From: Tillandsia leiboldiana
Taxonomy: Eukaryota; Streptophyta; Magnoliopsida; Poales; Bromeliaceae
Direction: 5' to 3'
Length of the DNA: 64,000 bases
Assembly: GCA_029204045.2 (NCBI GenBank)
Contig: CM055080.1
Coordinates: 10,046,838-10,110,837, forward strand
In this document: positions 21,554-35,078 of the stretch, piece by piece
Layout: each line of letters starts with the position of its first letter
How positions within the stretch are numbered: the first letter of the stretch is position 1
Notes under the pieces: generated by a model
The model's database searches: none
Told to the model about the DNA's origin: nothing
Seen by the model: the letters and a program-made list of their open reading frames with translations, nothing else
Position numbers and translations under genes: made by a program

Positions 21554-24500
21554 TCATTTTACATCTAATGAAGTATGAGTTTCATCAGCACCTCCAACTT
21601 TGTTGCTCTCCACTTTAGCTTCCTTTCCTTTTCCCCAGAGGAATGCATACAGCCCACCAATTATCACAAAGGTGCCCAACAAACTGCAACAATTAATATT
21701 GTTAGTAATTATGTTTCTTTTTATTTTTAAGAAAAAATATTTAAATGAGTTGAGCCTTGATGATTTTATTTTTTTCAATTATATTTGCATAGTAATAAAA
21801 AAAATGATATAATTACAAATTCAGCGGTGTAGAAATATCTAAGACAGTTAAAATTTTGATAAGAAAAAATTTTCATACTATTTAAAATAAGATCAGAATC
21901 TCTAATCTAAAATTTTAATATTTTATTAATCATTTTTTGATATTATAGGAAAAAATTTCTTTTCCAATAATATCTTCTAATTTATCTCGAAATCTATCGA
22001 TAACTAATTCTTTTCCAATGCTATCAGTACACAAAAAAAAAAAAAAAAAAAAAATGTAAAAAAAGAATAACTCTAACCCTTAAAACACTTCATTCAAAGG
22101 ATCAAATTATTTTTAAAATTTCATTTTTAAATATTAAAAAATTGAAAATTTTAGCAAACCTTCCAATAGTGATATTGGATCCCATTAATACTGAATCCGC
22201 AATCATCGTGAAGATCACTGATAAGGAATTGAACATCGATGGATACGTTGGACCGCGCCGCGCAACAGCCCATAAAAGTAAGCAAAATGTTAAACCTGTG
22301 GTAAGCACTCCCTGCATAATATTTCATTAATGTAAAAACAGGATCTACAACATTAAGCTAAGGGTGTGTTTGGGTTGCCCTAAAATATAGTAAAAATTTC
22401 GATCCAATATGTATATAAATATATAAATTATTTATGAAGATTTTATGGAAGATTAATACTATAATAAAATTAGGCTATATCGCCACTTTTAAATATTTCT
22501 AAAATATGAAAAAAATGTCGCTGACAAAAATACCGCCATTTATTATTAGTGTCGCTATATTTAACACTTTTTTTTCAGCTTGAAATTTTTTAATAGTTTC
22601 ATAATATGGATTTAAATTAAACTGTATAAAATTAATTATACTAGAAGCCTGATTGATATGACTCGAACTCAGTATCTTCTATTAAGATATTATGATAAAA
22701 TTAAATAAAATAATTATTATTCTTCAAAAATATAAGCTTGTGCACAATGATGTTTTTTAATTTTTTTTTATATATATATTTAACATTAACAAGAGTAGGT
22801 ACGGATGTAATGTGTGCCGGGCCGGGCCGGGCCGATCTCCTAAAATTTTTATTTTTATTTTTTTTAAAAAAAATATATATATAAAATTTAAAAATATAAA
22901 CAACAAATTATTTCTATCTAAATTAATATTTTGGTAAATTTTTTTAAAAAAATTATAAAAATAATTATAAAATAATAAATATTTATTTTTTTAAGAAATA
23001 TTTATAAATATTTATTTTTTAATAAATAAATAAATTTGAAATAGAATTTTGATCAAATTGATCAAAATTATTTGATCCATTGGACCAAAACCTCTCCTCC
23101 TAATGTCTGCTCGGCAGACCTTAGGAGAAGTGTTCCTACGGAGAAGGGCGAGGAGCTCTTCTCCCGAGAAATTCAGACCCCAAGGCCCAAGGCTACTTTG
23201 GGTCCGGACCGTGCCGATCCGAATGGCACGACCCAAACGGACCATACAGTGCCGGGCCGCGGGCCACTCCTAGCGGCACGGCCGAGACCTATTTTGGGCC
23301 GGCCCATGCCAGTCATAGGCCCCACAAAAAGGGGCCCAATAAGGTCGGCAATGTTGGACCGGGCCAGGGAGGCACGGGTGCTATAGCACCCGTGCCGTGC
23401 CGTAGCTCGGCCCGTTTTACATCCCTAATAGTAGGTTATAATTCATCCAACTGCGAGTGTTCGGCCTAGATATTAAAAAAACAATTTCTACAGAGAATTA
23501 ATCTTGGTTAAAAGAAATAAAATATTTGGCTAAGTTTAAATAGAAAATACTTTTTTTAAAGTGATTTTTTTTAACGTTGTTTGGCAACAAAAAAAAAAAA
23601 AATAATAAAAATAAAAATAATATTGATGTATGCAAATAATAATACTTTACTAAATTTTATTTTAAAATAATTTAAATATAATTTTAAATTTTAAATTTGT
23701 ACACAAATTTAATTTTGATATTTTAATTTACATTTTAAAAATTTTAAATTTAATTTTTGAAAGCTAAATTTAAAATTTTCATTTTAAATTTAAATTTTTC
23801 ATTTCAAATTTAAAATCTAAATTTTGAATTTAAAATTTAAAATTTAAAATTTAAAATTTGAAAGTTTAAAATTCAAAATTTGAATTTTAAAAAATTGATA
23901 TTTGTAATTTGAAAATTAAAACTTTAAAGTTTAAAATTTTAAATTTTAAATTTTTAAAATTTAAATTTTATCCTAAATTTGAAATAAAATTTTAAAATTT
24001 GAAATTTTAAATTTAAATTTTAACATTTGAAATTGAAATTTAAAATCTAAATTCTAAATTTTAAATTTTAGATTTTGAAATTAAAAATTTAAAATTAAAA
24101 AATTAAAAAATAAAAATTTAAAATTTAAAATTAAAAATTAAAAATTCAAAATATAAATTTAAAGTTTGAATTTAAAATTTAAAATAAATTTAAAAAACTA
24201 ATTCTAAAAATCACAATGACATTTTAAAAATAATCTTGCCTTGCCTAAAGCTATATTTTAATGAAAATTATTTTTCAAAAAAAAAAAAAAAAAAAAAACC
24301 ACTATATCATCATGTATATAATAAACAAAAGGGGTATATATAATAAATCCAACTAAACGAGTAATGCTATATATACACTCCGAAAGGGGTGTACATCATA
24401 TATCCTATTCATCCAATAGATTGAGTGACTTCAGAGGTCACTTGACCCCTTACCCACCCCCATTCATTGGATGAGTGGCGAGCAATGCTATATGTACACC

Positions 24501-26278
24501 CCGAAAGGGGTGTACATCATACACCCCCACCCATCTAATAGATGGGGTGACTTCAGAGGTCACTTGACCTCTTATCCATCCCCATTTATTAAATGGGTGG
24601 GGGCGTATGATATACACCCCGAAGAGTATACTTTGCATTTATCTAAACAAAAATGAGAAGAAAAAGAGTAAAAAGAGAAGACAAGTGAAAAGAAAGAAAA
24701 AGATAGAAAAAGAGAAAAGACAAAATTGGCCTCACAGAGTATATAATTGTAAGTAGCTGCATATTCCATTTTAACATCCATGTAGCCTTCTCTCTATTAA
24801 TGATTATCCCAAATACTGCTGTTTCCAAAGATCCTCCCACACATATCAGCATTGTTGCCCAGTATTTGGAGGGAAATACTTTATACAATTTCACCTGTTC
24901 AATTCATAAACATACATTTTCTTATGTCTAATCATACAAATATTCTAATATATAACTCATATACTTAAATTCTACATTTCTACTCAAATATGTTTACATC
25001 ATCAATTTAAATTATTTGAATTTTTTTAGAAATCAAACTTTATAATTTTTCGACATCACTTATCTAGCTAATATGAGTTTAATTTGAGATCACTAGATCA
25101 CTAGATAAATAAAATTATAAAATTATAAAATTTGGACATATAAAGTTCAATAGTGCTGATCATTGATTCAGATGTCTCGCTGTTGAAAATGACGTAAAAC
25201 TAAACTTCTCGATGGTGACGAATCGAAATATTCTTTCTAATGAGAAAATATAAAAAGAAAGAAAAACCTAAACTAGTCATTAATATTACATAAATAAAAA
25301 AATAAATAATTTTTATTTATAATTATTCAAGTATAATTATTCAAGATGTACTGTACTGTCATATTATGAAAATGATGTATAATAGTTTTATTGGTAAAAA
25401 GTAACACCTATGTAACCAAATATAGGTGCACAATTTATTCCTCATAAAATTTATCATAAGAAAAAAAGCAATTCACGGATGCAGCTAATAACAAGAAAAA
25501 AAGGACTAGAATTAGCATACGCCACATGAGAAATAAAAATGGAGTGCTATATTATATTATTTATTCTACCTCACTTTAGATTTAGATTCATGTTAAATTA
25601 TATAAAAAAATCATTTTTTCTAAAAGCTTAAGTTTATAGAGAATAATTTATGTATAACACTTCACTCACATTTGGACTCGAAATTTTTTGCTAAGCTCAC
25701 AACGTACATTTAATTTAAAAAATAGAAAAAAATTAATTATATTAGGAGCCTGACATGACATGACTCGAGCATATAATTAAATAATTATTTTCTTATTAAA
25801 TATTTTTATATTATAGTGGATATATAAATATATATCCACTATAGAGAGAGAGAAATACTCTCATATTTTTTTTAGTAAATAATAAAAATATTCTTAACAG
25901 TTGATCGACAAGGGATAAAAAAATAATTTTACTTATTACCAGGTTAATAGGTAACTTTATAAAAAAGATATTTTCGTAATTAAACATCACAAAATAAAAA
26001 ATATAGATTAATTAAAATACCTTCTACTAATTTAGTCATTAATTTAAAAAATTTTAGAATTACAATTTAGGTATTAATTCAAAGAGTTTAATTTAAAAAA
26101 TTTTAAAATTATAATTTAGGCATAAATTTAAAGAGATTTAGAATTACAATTTAGTCATTAATTTAAAATTTCAGAATTATAACTATTGCAGGTCACAACT
26201 TAAAAATAATCAAATCTGAGCCGTTGAATAATTATGGATGGACAATAACTAAAAAAAGAAAGTATAAAAGTATGGCTC

Positions 26279-26335
<57 letters not shown>

Positions 26336-26581
26336 TTGGGCTGGAATGCTATTGATAGCACCAACCCAACTTTGCCATCCATTTTTTAGCCTTTAGATCG
26401 CATTGAGATTTGTGCATGCTCTTTAATGAAAAAGAGAAAAAAGAAAAAGTAAAAAGAAAAAGTAAAAAGTAAAAAGCTTTTCTTTTTCATTAAAGAGCAT
26501 GCACAAATCTCAATGCGATCTAAAGGCTAAAAAATAGGTGGCAAAGTTGGGTTGGTACTATCAATAGCATTCCAGCCCAAC

Positions 26582-26615
<34 letters not shown>

Positions 26616-29600
26616 CCTGTGTTATGAACCAGAAGGAATAGGTAAAACAACTAGCAACCAAAAACAGAGTCCCCCGAAGCCAATGGTGGCGATTAGCTCC
26701 TTGTGCACCATTATGCAACTTAAGCAAATGAGTAGGCCACAAATGCAATGCCTTACCCTTATACAAGCTCACAATCATGGTTCCTCCCACACACAGAATA
26801 GTGCCAAGGACCTTCACCTTTCCTGCTGTACTGCTTAATCCCATCCTCTCCAATCTAAAAAAACATGATATATGACGTGCGCGCATATACTTCAACATTT
26901 TTACGTATAATAATTAGTTCGCACAATCTAAGACATCGACTGTTACCTTTCATGTGATTTCGTTTTTCTGATCGATATATTTTTGATATATCCTAAAATG
27001 TATAAAAAAAAACTGTTGAATGAGAGTAGAGGTCACATGATTCGAACTCAAAATCTCATGCATGTTAAATAATGTGAAACATCTGTTTTATATCTAAAAA
27101 TTTTCGCTGATAGAATATGATAATTTTATAATCAATACCAAACATTAGATTATAACATAAGTGGATTTATGATTAATTATGAACAAGAAGTTAATATGAA
27201 GTACCTGAGAATAACAGCAATAATGAAGGTAACAATTGGAATCAAGTTCATGAAATTGACAGAATATGAAGCATTTGTATCTCGCAAGCCATAGTAGTAC
27301 AAACCCAGAGCCATGGTGATCCTAAAAATAAAGGAATTTAAATATTAATTGTGACAGAGATAGAAAAAATTGCATGATATAAATCAATAGTTATTGTTCT
27401 ATTTGTAACGTTCCAATAATCGCATATCGAATGAAAATAAAATTATGATTGAAAACATTTGAAGCCATGCATATTACTAATAAAAATCAAATTTAAATAT
27501 TTTGAACCGATGGTTTAGACCCGATAAATTATTATTGATCCGTTGAACTTCATATTTGTTGCCTACTGTTTGATAATTTAGCTCTAAATATTTTTGGTTA
27601 CCACCAAAAATTGGATAATATACTCGAAATTCTCTGTTAATTTTCTTTTATTTGTTTTTTGTGCCTCTTGGTAGAAGTTTTCGCTCGCGTAGATTCTGAA
27701 AAATAATTTTAAAGCTAAAAGTAATTTTTTTTTTTTTTTACGACAAAGTGTTTGATAACTTATTTTTCAAAATAAAAAATAATTAAAATTTATTTTTTAA
27801 AAATCTGATTCTAATTTTACACTCAATTTTTTAATTTATATTTAAATTTTAAATTCAAAATTTTAATTTAAATTCAGATTTTAAAGTTTAAATTTTAAAT
27901 ATTAAAATTTTAAGTTTTACATTTTAAATTATTGTAAAATTTAATTTTAAATTTTATTAGAATTTAAATTCAATAATAAATTTTAAATTATGAAATATGA
28001 TTTCAAATTTTAAAATTTAAAAGTCAAATTTTTAGTTTAAAATTTAGCAAACAAAAATTATTATTTACAAAAAGTAAAAAAAAAAAAATTGTCAAACAAC
28101 TTTAAAAAAATATATTTTTGATAAATTTATCTAAACACTCTACAGCTTTTCAACGGAATCAATTCTCCAAACTAAAATTAATAATCATGAAAAAATCACT
28201 TCTTTTAAAAATCAAGGCCAAATGGCCCTTTCATCTACCACTCCAGTACATTATTTTTCTTTGAGATAATTGTCTGTGTACCTCTGAAATCTGAAAAAAT
28301 ATTTAATTTACCCCTCTTATTTTTTTCTTTCCAATATACCCTTCATACGTTCCACCGTTATTAAAAATACCCCTACCGTTTTCCTTTGTTAAATTGACTA
28401 GGGTTAAACTAGAGTTAAATAATAATCGGAGTTGAAAACTATCAGATATACCTATTTTGTCCCTATCTACCAAAACTATTGAAAATTTTAAAGGTACATA
28501 CTAAAAATTGATTATGATAGAAGGGTATATTTGAAAGGGCAAAATGGTAATTTTACACAGATAACGACAGCTCCAAACGGTATACTAACAGAGTTTAGTT
28601 TCAGGAATATTTTAGAAAGAAGTTGGAACGTAAGAAGGATAGTTTTAATATTAACCTTCTAAGAGAGGTAAATCTAAAAACAAGAAAATTTTTAGGAATA
28701 TATAAAAAATTATCCCTTTTTCTTTCATATAATTAGGTACACCACCCAGTTATTACAACTAAGTACATGTACTTTATAAAAGTTTTCCAAAAAAAACTAA
28801 GTTAATTTAGTAGTACTTGAAATGTGAGTGTCAGTTTTTAAATCTTACCCTACAGTAGAATTGATGAAAATCCAGATCAAAGATGATATGTTCAACTTCC
28901 TCCCCATCTCCCTGCAATGGACAAAAAGAAGGATAATTTCAAATGTGCTTGTAATTGAAAACCATTGATTAAGCAACAATATAGAGACACATTAATTCCC
29001 CTATTGGGATACTTGGGCACTTCTTTGTAAAACTATATTTGGTTCGTGTATAAGGAAGAAGAATATAAAGTGGGTTATTTTAGAATAATCCGTTAAGAGG
29101 TCGGAACAACAGTTCCATTCTTCGGTTGGAATAGCATTATTCAAGCAAATCCTTTTTTTTTCCTCAAGGTCGATCGATCGCTCGTGCTTGCTCGTTTTCG
29201 TGCCTTGGGCCGAGTCCTAGGCTGTAAATCTTCCATATCTGTCCCCATTGCGTAGGATTTGGATGTAGTAAGATTTGATTTTTATGATAACAACAGCGGT
29301 TTAGACATTTTCGTACTGAAATATGTATTAGTTTTTAATTAGACCTTTCATTTGTTAGCCAAAAATGTGTCCATTTCTACGATAACAACGTTATGTCCAA
29401 AAGCAATGTACATATACATCAACAATTAATATAGGAATTTCATTCAATATATATTTTCACTACAAATCCAAAAGCTCTTATATTGGAGTGGAAGAAGCTT
29501 CTAACCATTTGCCACTAGTGGTAGAAAATGATAGCACCTTTTGCAATATTTGGCACACTTAAATTAGTAAATTGTGAAGTTCTTTACCATAGTTAGTTAA

Positions 29601-30472
29601 TTTGCGAATTATTCACAAATTATTCGTGAATTATTAAGAATCCGAATTAAACGTGCTGTTTTCGACTTTTTCTAAAAATTCGAAATAATTCGTGAATTTT
29701 TGAATCAAAAAGTATTATTCGCGAATTATTCACGAATTACGAATTTTTGGATGAAAAATTCGTTCTTTTTCAAAGCACACTACAACAAAATTAGGTTATA
29801 GGGACACATATTTATAACACTTTTGTATAAGTGTCCTATCTATATTCCATCTATGTACAAAATTAGGTTACAGGGACACATTTTTAGGACACATTACAAA
29901 AATGTGTCGCTATACACCCTAGCGACGACACATATAGCAACACTTACAATAAGTGTCGGTATTTTTGTCAGCGACACTTTTTTAAAATTTTAGAAATACT
30001 TAAAAGTATCGATATAGCCTAATTTTGTTGTAGTGGCATAGTTAGTTAATTCGCGAATTATTGGCGAATTATTGAAAATCCGAATTAAAATTATTTGTCG
30101 GGAATAATTTAAAATTATATTTTTTTTTGTTCTAAATGAATATTTTTTTTATTTCTAAATAAATTGATTAAATTATTTTAAAAAATTATAATTGTTTATA
30201 CTAATAGTATAAATTTTTTAATTTTTTTTTAATTTAATAGCCGAATTTTTGATCCCGAATTTTTAATTAGTGAACGTATTATTTCCGTATAAATCACGTA
30301 TCCGAATAATTGACGAGCCCGTTTTTTAGCCGAATTTTTCAACGAATTTTAAAATTATGATACGAATTTTATCCGTATTATATCCGTACCGAATTTTTGC
30401 CGAATCCGAATTAACTAACTATGGTCCTTACTGAACAAGGAACCTGAGTAACTATTGTTGAGCAATCTCTTT

Positions 30473-30530
<58 letters not shown>

Positions 30531-33500
30531 AAAATGAAAGAGTTGTTGAGCTAGCTATCACTATTTTTATAAAGTGACTTTAATATTAACGGTCGCAAAT
30601 TAAATCACCGATAAAACGTAATTTTTCAAAAATACTATTTTCGGTATTTTATTTTCAGCCATCCAAATATAGCCTAATGCAAAAATTTTCTTATTTTCTA
30701 TTATTTATAACAAAGTACTTTGAAACCATAAAATCTTAAATTTTTTTTTATGACAGAAAATAAAAATATAATTTTAAGAATTAAAAATAAAACTTCAATT
30801 TATAATTTTTTAGTGTACAATTCTAATGCGAAAAATATTGTTTGAAATCTATGCGTTAAAACCGCAATGCGGTTCCGACTAAGTTTTCAACTATTTAGAT
30901 TCAACGATCCGTCCCACTATCAATAATAATTCGTTGGGCCTAAATCACCAGCCCAAAATACTAAGTCCAATTATTAGTACTCGTGTTCATAATCTCTTAT
31001 AAATTCAATCGCAGTCCTATTTTCATCCGATATGGGATTATTGAAGTATCACAAACTCCCTCCGTTTAAATATGAAGTCCTCGTCATTCCAAGATTACCA
31101 GACGATGTGAGACTTACGTCTGTTGCCTTGTCATTCAAACCCTGACATAGTATGTCATTTTATCTTCAGATCATGGCTCAGTCGATCGAGACTCGTCACA
31201 CACAACTTTCGACTGGTGATTGGCTCTAATACTAAATATAACGACCAGTCCCACTAACAATAATAATTCGTTGAGCCCAAATTATCAGCCCAAAATATTT
31301 AAATCCGATAATTATTATTCGTGTCCATAATCTCTTATAAATCCAATCACAATTTTATTTTCATCTGATATGGGACGGGTGGAGTGCCACATTAGACCTC
31401 CCCTTTTGCATTGATCTATGCTATATGTACACCCCAAAAGGGGTGTTTATCCTACATCCCACCCATTTAATCTGTCTTATTATTTAGTTATTTTCAATTT
31501 GAGAGATATTAGAATTTATTAATTATCCTCAATTACAGTAGAATTCAGATATCCGTCCAATATATAAACATAGCGTTCAATTAATACAATTAAATTTTAA
31601 AATTAATTAATAATATTTTTATTTTTGTTGAAGAATTATGTTTTTTCGTGTATCTTTCTTTTAGTTCTTATATATATATATTCTCTCTTAACGCGATCTG
31701 ATCTTAGCTTACATCAAATGCTAAATGAATTTTATACGTTTTTATTTTCTTTTTCTCTTTTCATAATTAAAAGCCCTACTACTTTCGTGAAAGCGTACGT
31801 TTCTCACACATATCATGCATGGGACAAAACAAGCTCGTGCAAAAATGCTACATCCAATGCGTGTGGATACATACATTATGCATGTGGATATACACAACTT
31901 ATTTGAGCCCACTACTCAACCTTTCAAAAATTTTAATTTTATTATTTAATTTTATAATTTATTTTTTAATTTTTTAATTTATTTAATTTGAGTCAGTCAA
32001 TAATATTTTTATTGCAAAATTTGGAAGTGTAAATTATCTTTACAAATTTAATTAGTATAATTAATTTATATAATTCTCGCAACTTAATATATTGAATGTT
32101 TGGACAGTAAAATTAAAATTTTGAAAAAATGTGTAACTTATTTTGACCAAAATTTAAAAAAGTATAACAATAAAAGTATAACAATTCGGTCCACTAGTTG
32201 GACCCAAACCACAACAAAAAATATTTAAGCCTAATTATTATTATTATTATGGTCTATGTCTCTTATTTATCCAATCGCAATATTATTTTCATTCGATGTG
32301 GGATTATTGGGGTGTCACAGACTTCTCCGTTTAAATCTAACGTTCTCGTCAGTCCAAACACACACAGTCTAAAATTATCAGACGATATGAAACTTCTAGC
32401 TAGACTTGTCATTCAGACTCCTGACATAACCCGTCAGTCACCTTATCTTTCAAATTCTGTCTCAGTCAAAACTCATCATACACTTCGGACTATATAATGA
32501 CCCAACCCACTAGCAATAATAATTTATTGAGCTCAAACCACAATCTAAAATATTTAATCATAATTATTATTATTTGTATTCATATCTCTTATATGTTAAA
32601 TCATAATCCAATTTTTATTTGATCATTGCAGTGTCACAAAAAGAAAGAAAAAAAGGCATACTAAAAGGCTTTAAACAACAAATTAACTTGGGAACATTAA
32701 TTTATGATGCAATAATCCTTTTTCTCAATCATGAAGTTCATTTGGTATTAAGGTTTTATTATGAGTTGACATATGGGACTATTAATTAATTAAGCTAGTT
32801 TCTATGTGGACAACAATATATGAATGAGAATAGCATTTATTAATTTATAATAAGAGTTTATTCAACATAAGACCTAAGTAGTGTTGAGAGAAAAAAATAC
32901 AAGAACGGAAATTAAGAGAGATACACGATGAATACAATTTTAATATATATCTATATCTATCGAAAATAACCAAACAAATGGACTCAAAATAGACAAAATA
33001 TAAAATTTTTTAAAAATAATTTAAAAATGCAAGAATAAAAATCTAAACGGTTGAATTTAAATCCTAAACTTGAACAAAAAGTTATGTCCATTAAAAATTT
33101 TCACGTCGATTGTACAAATTATCAAACTCCGCATGATTCTTGGCTCAGCTTGGTGTATTATATGTTCTTTCAAAAACTTTAACACTAAATTGATTGCATC
33201 ACTACGTGAACGTCGTCTATGATATTCAAAAGTCCGACCTACCAAAAAGTAGAAACGGTTGATACTTATTTTTTATTAATAATTAAGTAATGCTTTAATT
33301 TTTTTTTTGTAAGAAAGAATTTTGGAACTATGTGATACCTAAATAAATAACAAAGTTCATAATTTGTAATTATATATATATATATTCTTTAAATATTGTA
33401 GATGATATATATTGAATCAAAGTTTTATTTTTAAAGACATTTAGCATCAAGTATTAATGTGGTGAATAAAATGTATGGATACATCATTTGAAAGCAATAA

Positions 33501-34766
33501 TTTCACATAAATAGGTAGTTGAATTTATAACTTTGGTTGCTTGGAGTATGTACATTTTGGTGTGATGTTTTAATTAATAGGTTTAGATGAAATATTACTT
33601 TTTTGAGTGTTACATATTGTTAATATTTATCTATATTTTTAAGTCTAGTCCCTTTCTTCTATGAGGTGCAAAATTGGGAAAAAAAACCAGTTAATTATTT
33701 TTGGTATAAAAAGTTTAACCTTTTAGTGTCTACAATAGTTTCATAATTTTGAATCTTAATTTCTAAAACAATATCTTATAAGAGAAACTTTATAAACCTT
33801 CCATATATTGTTCAGTGCATTTACATATAGTTTACTATACAATCATTCAAAGTATGCACTTCTAACAAAAAAAAAAAAAAAAAAAAACTTTGTGACAAAA
33901 AAATGTAAAGCGACCTAAATTTTTTACTTTGATAATTAGACATTCTAAACTTTATCAGCTAGTTCAATATATGTATCTGCCTCTTCAATTTACTATTTGA
34001 TTCGATAGTCATATTGTTTTATTGTACCGAAGCATCTATATAAAGATATATATAAATGGGATCCATAATAAACTTACTATTTTTATCTATTCCTCTAACC
34101 TTATTTATGACGTATCGTGATCGATTTTTTTGCCCCACTTTGCAATCCTATATGTATATATATATATATATATATAGAGTGCGGCTGGTATACTTTTATA
34201 AATACGAAGTTTTTTATAATTATAAATCATTTTCAATGGTGGAATTTCTGAATTGACGATCGGTTCTGTTAGATTTAATCTAAAAAATAAATTTTATAAT
34301 TTTTTAATATTATTTGTTTAGTGATCGAAACGGTTTAAATATATTGATCTTGTTTTATATAGTATTAAAATTTTATGCGATTTAAATATTTCTGTATCGT
34401 TAAACATATAAACGACTCACAACGATTATTAAAATTATTGATATTGAACCTCTTCGATAATTTGACAAATTATATCAAAAAAATTATAAAATTTATTTTT
34501 TAAATATTTTAAATATTTTAGATTAAATCTACCGAAATTGATCATCGATTCGAAAGTTTCAATTTCTATTATCGTGCCTATAAAAACATACATATCTCTC
34601 TCTCTAATCAATTGCTTTTTCCATTCTATGTTAATGTCACATCAAAATATATATACAAACATTTAACAGCATTATAAAACAATAAAATTTGGGTAATATA
34701 CCTATTAGAAAAATCCCCAATTTTCAACATTATCAATTGGGAAATGTTTCTCAAACAAATATGAAG

Positions 34767-34862
<96 letters not shown>

Positions 34863-35009
34863 TAAATTTTTTATCATAATATTTATATTGGGATCGATGT
34901 TATTATAAAAATAATTAAGAAAAGAGAGAGAAAAAGTATAATTGTATAAATTTTATAATAAAAAATTTATAAATATGAATAAATTTATACTTTTAAAAAT
35001 ATATAAACT

Positions 35010-35078
<69 letters not shown>

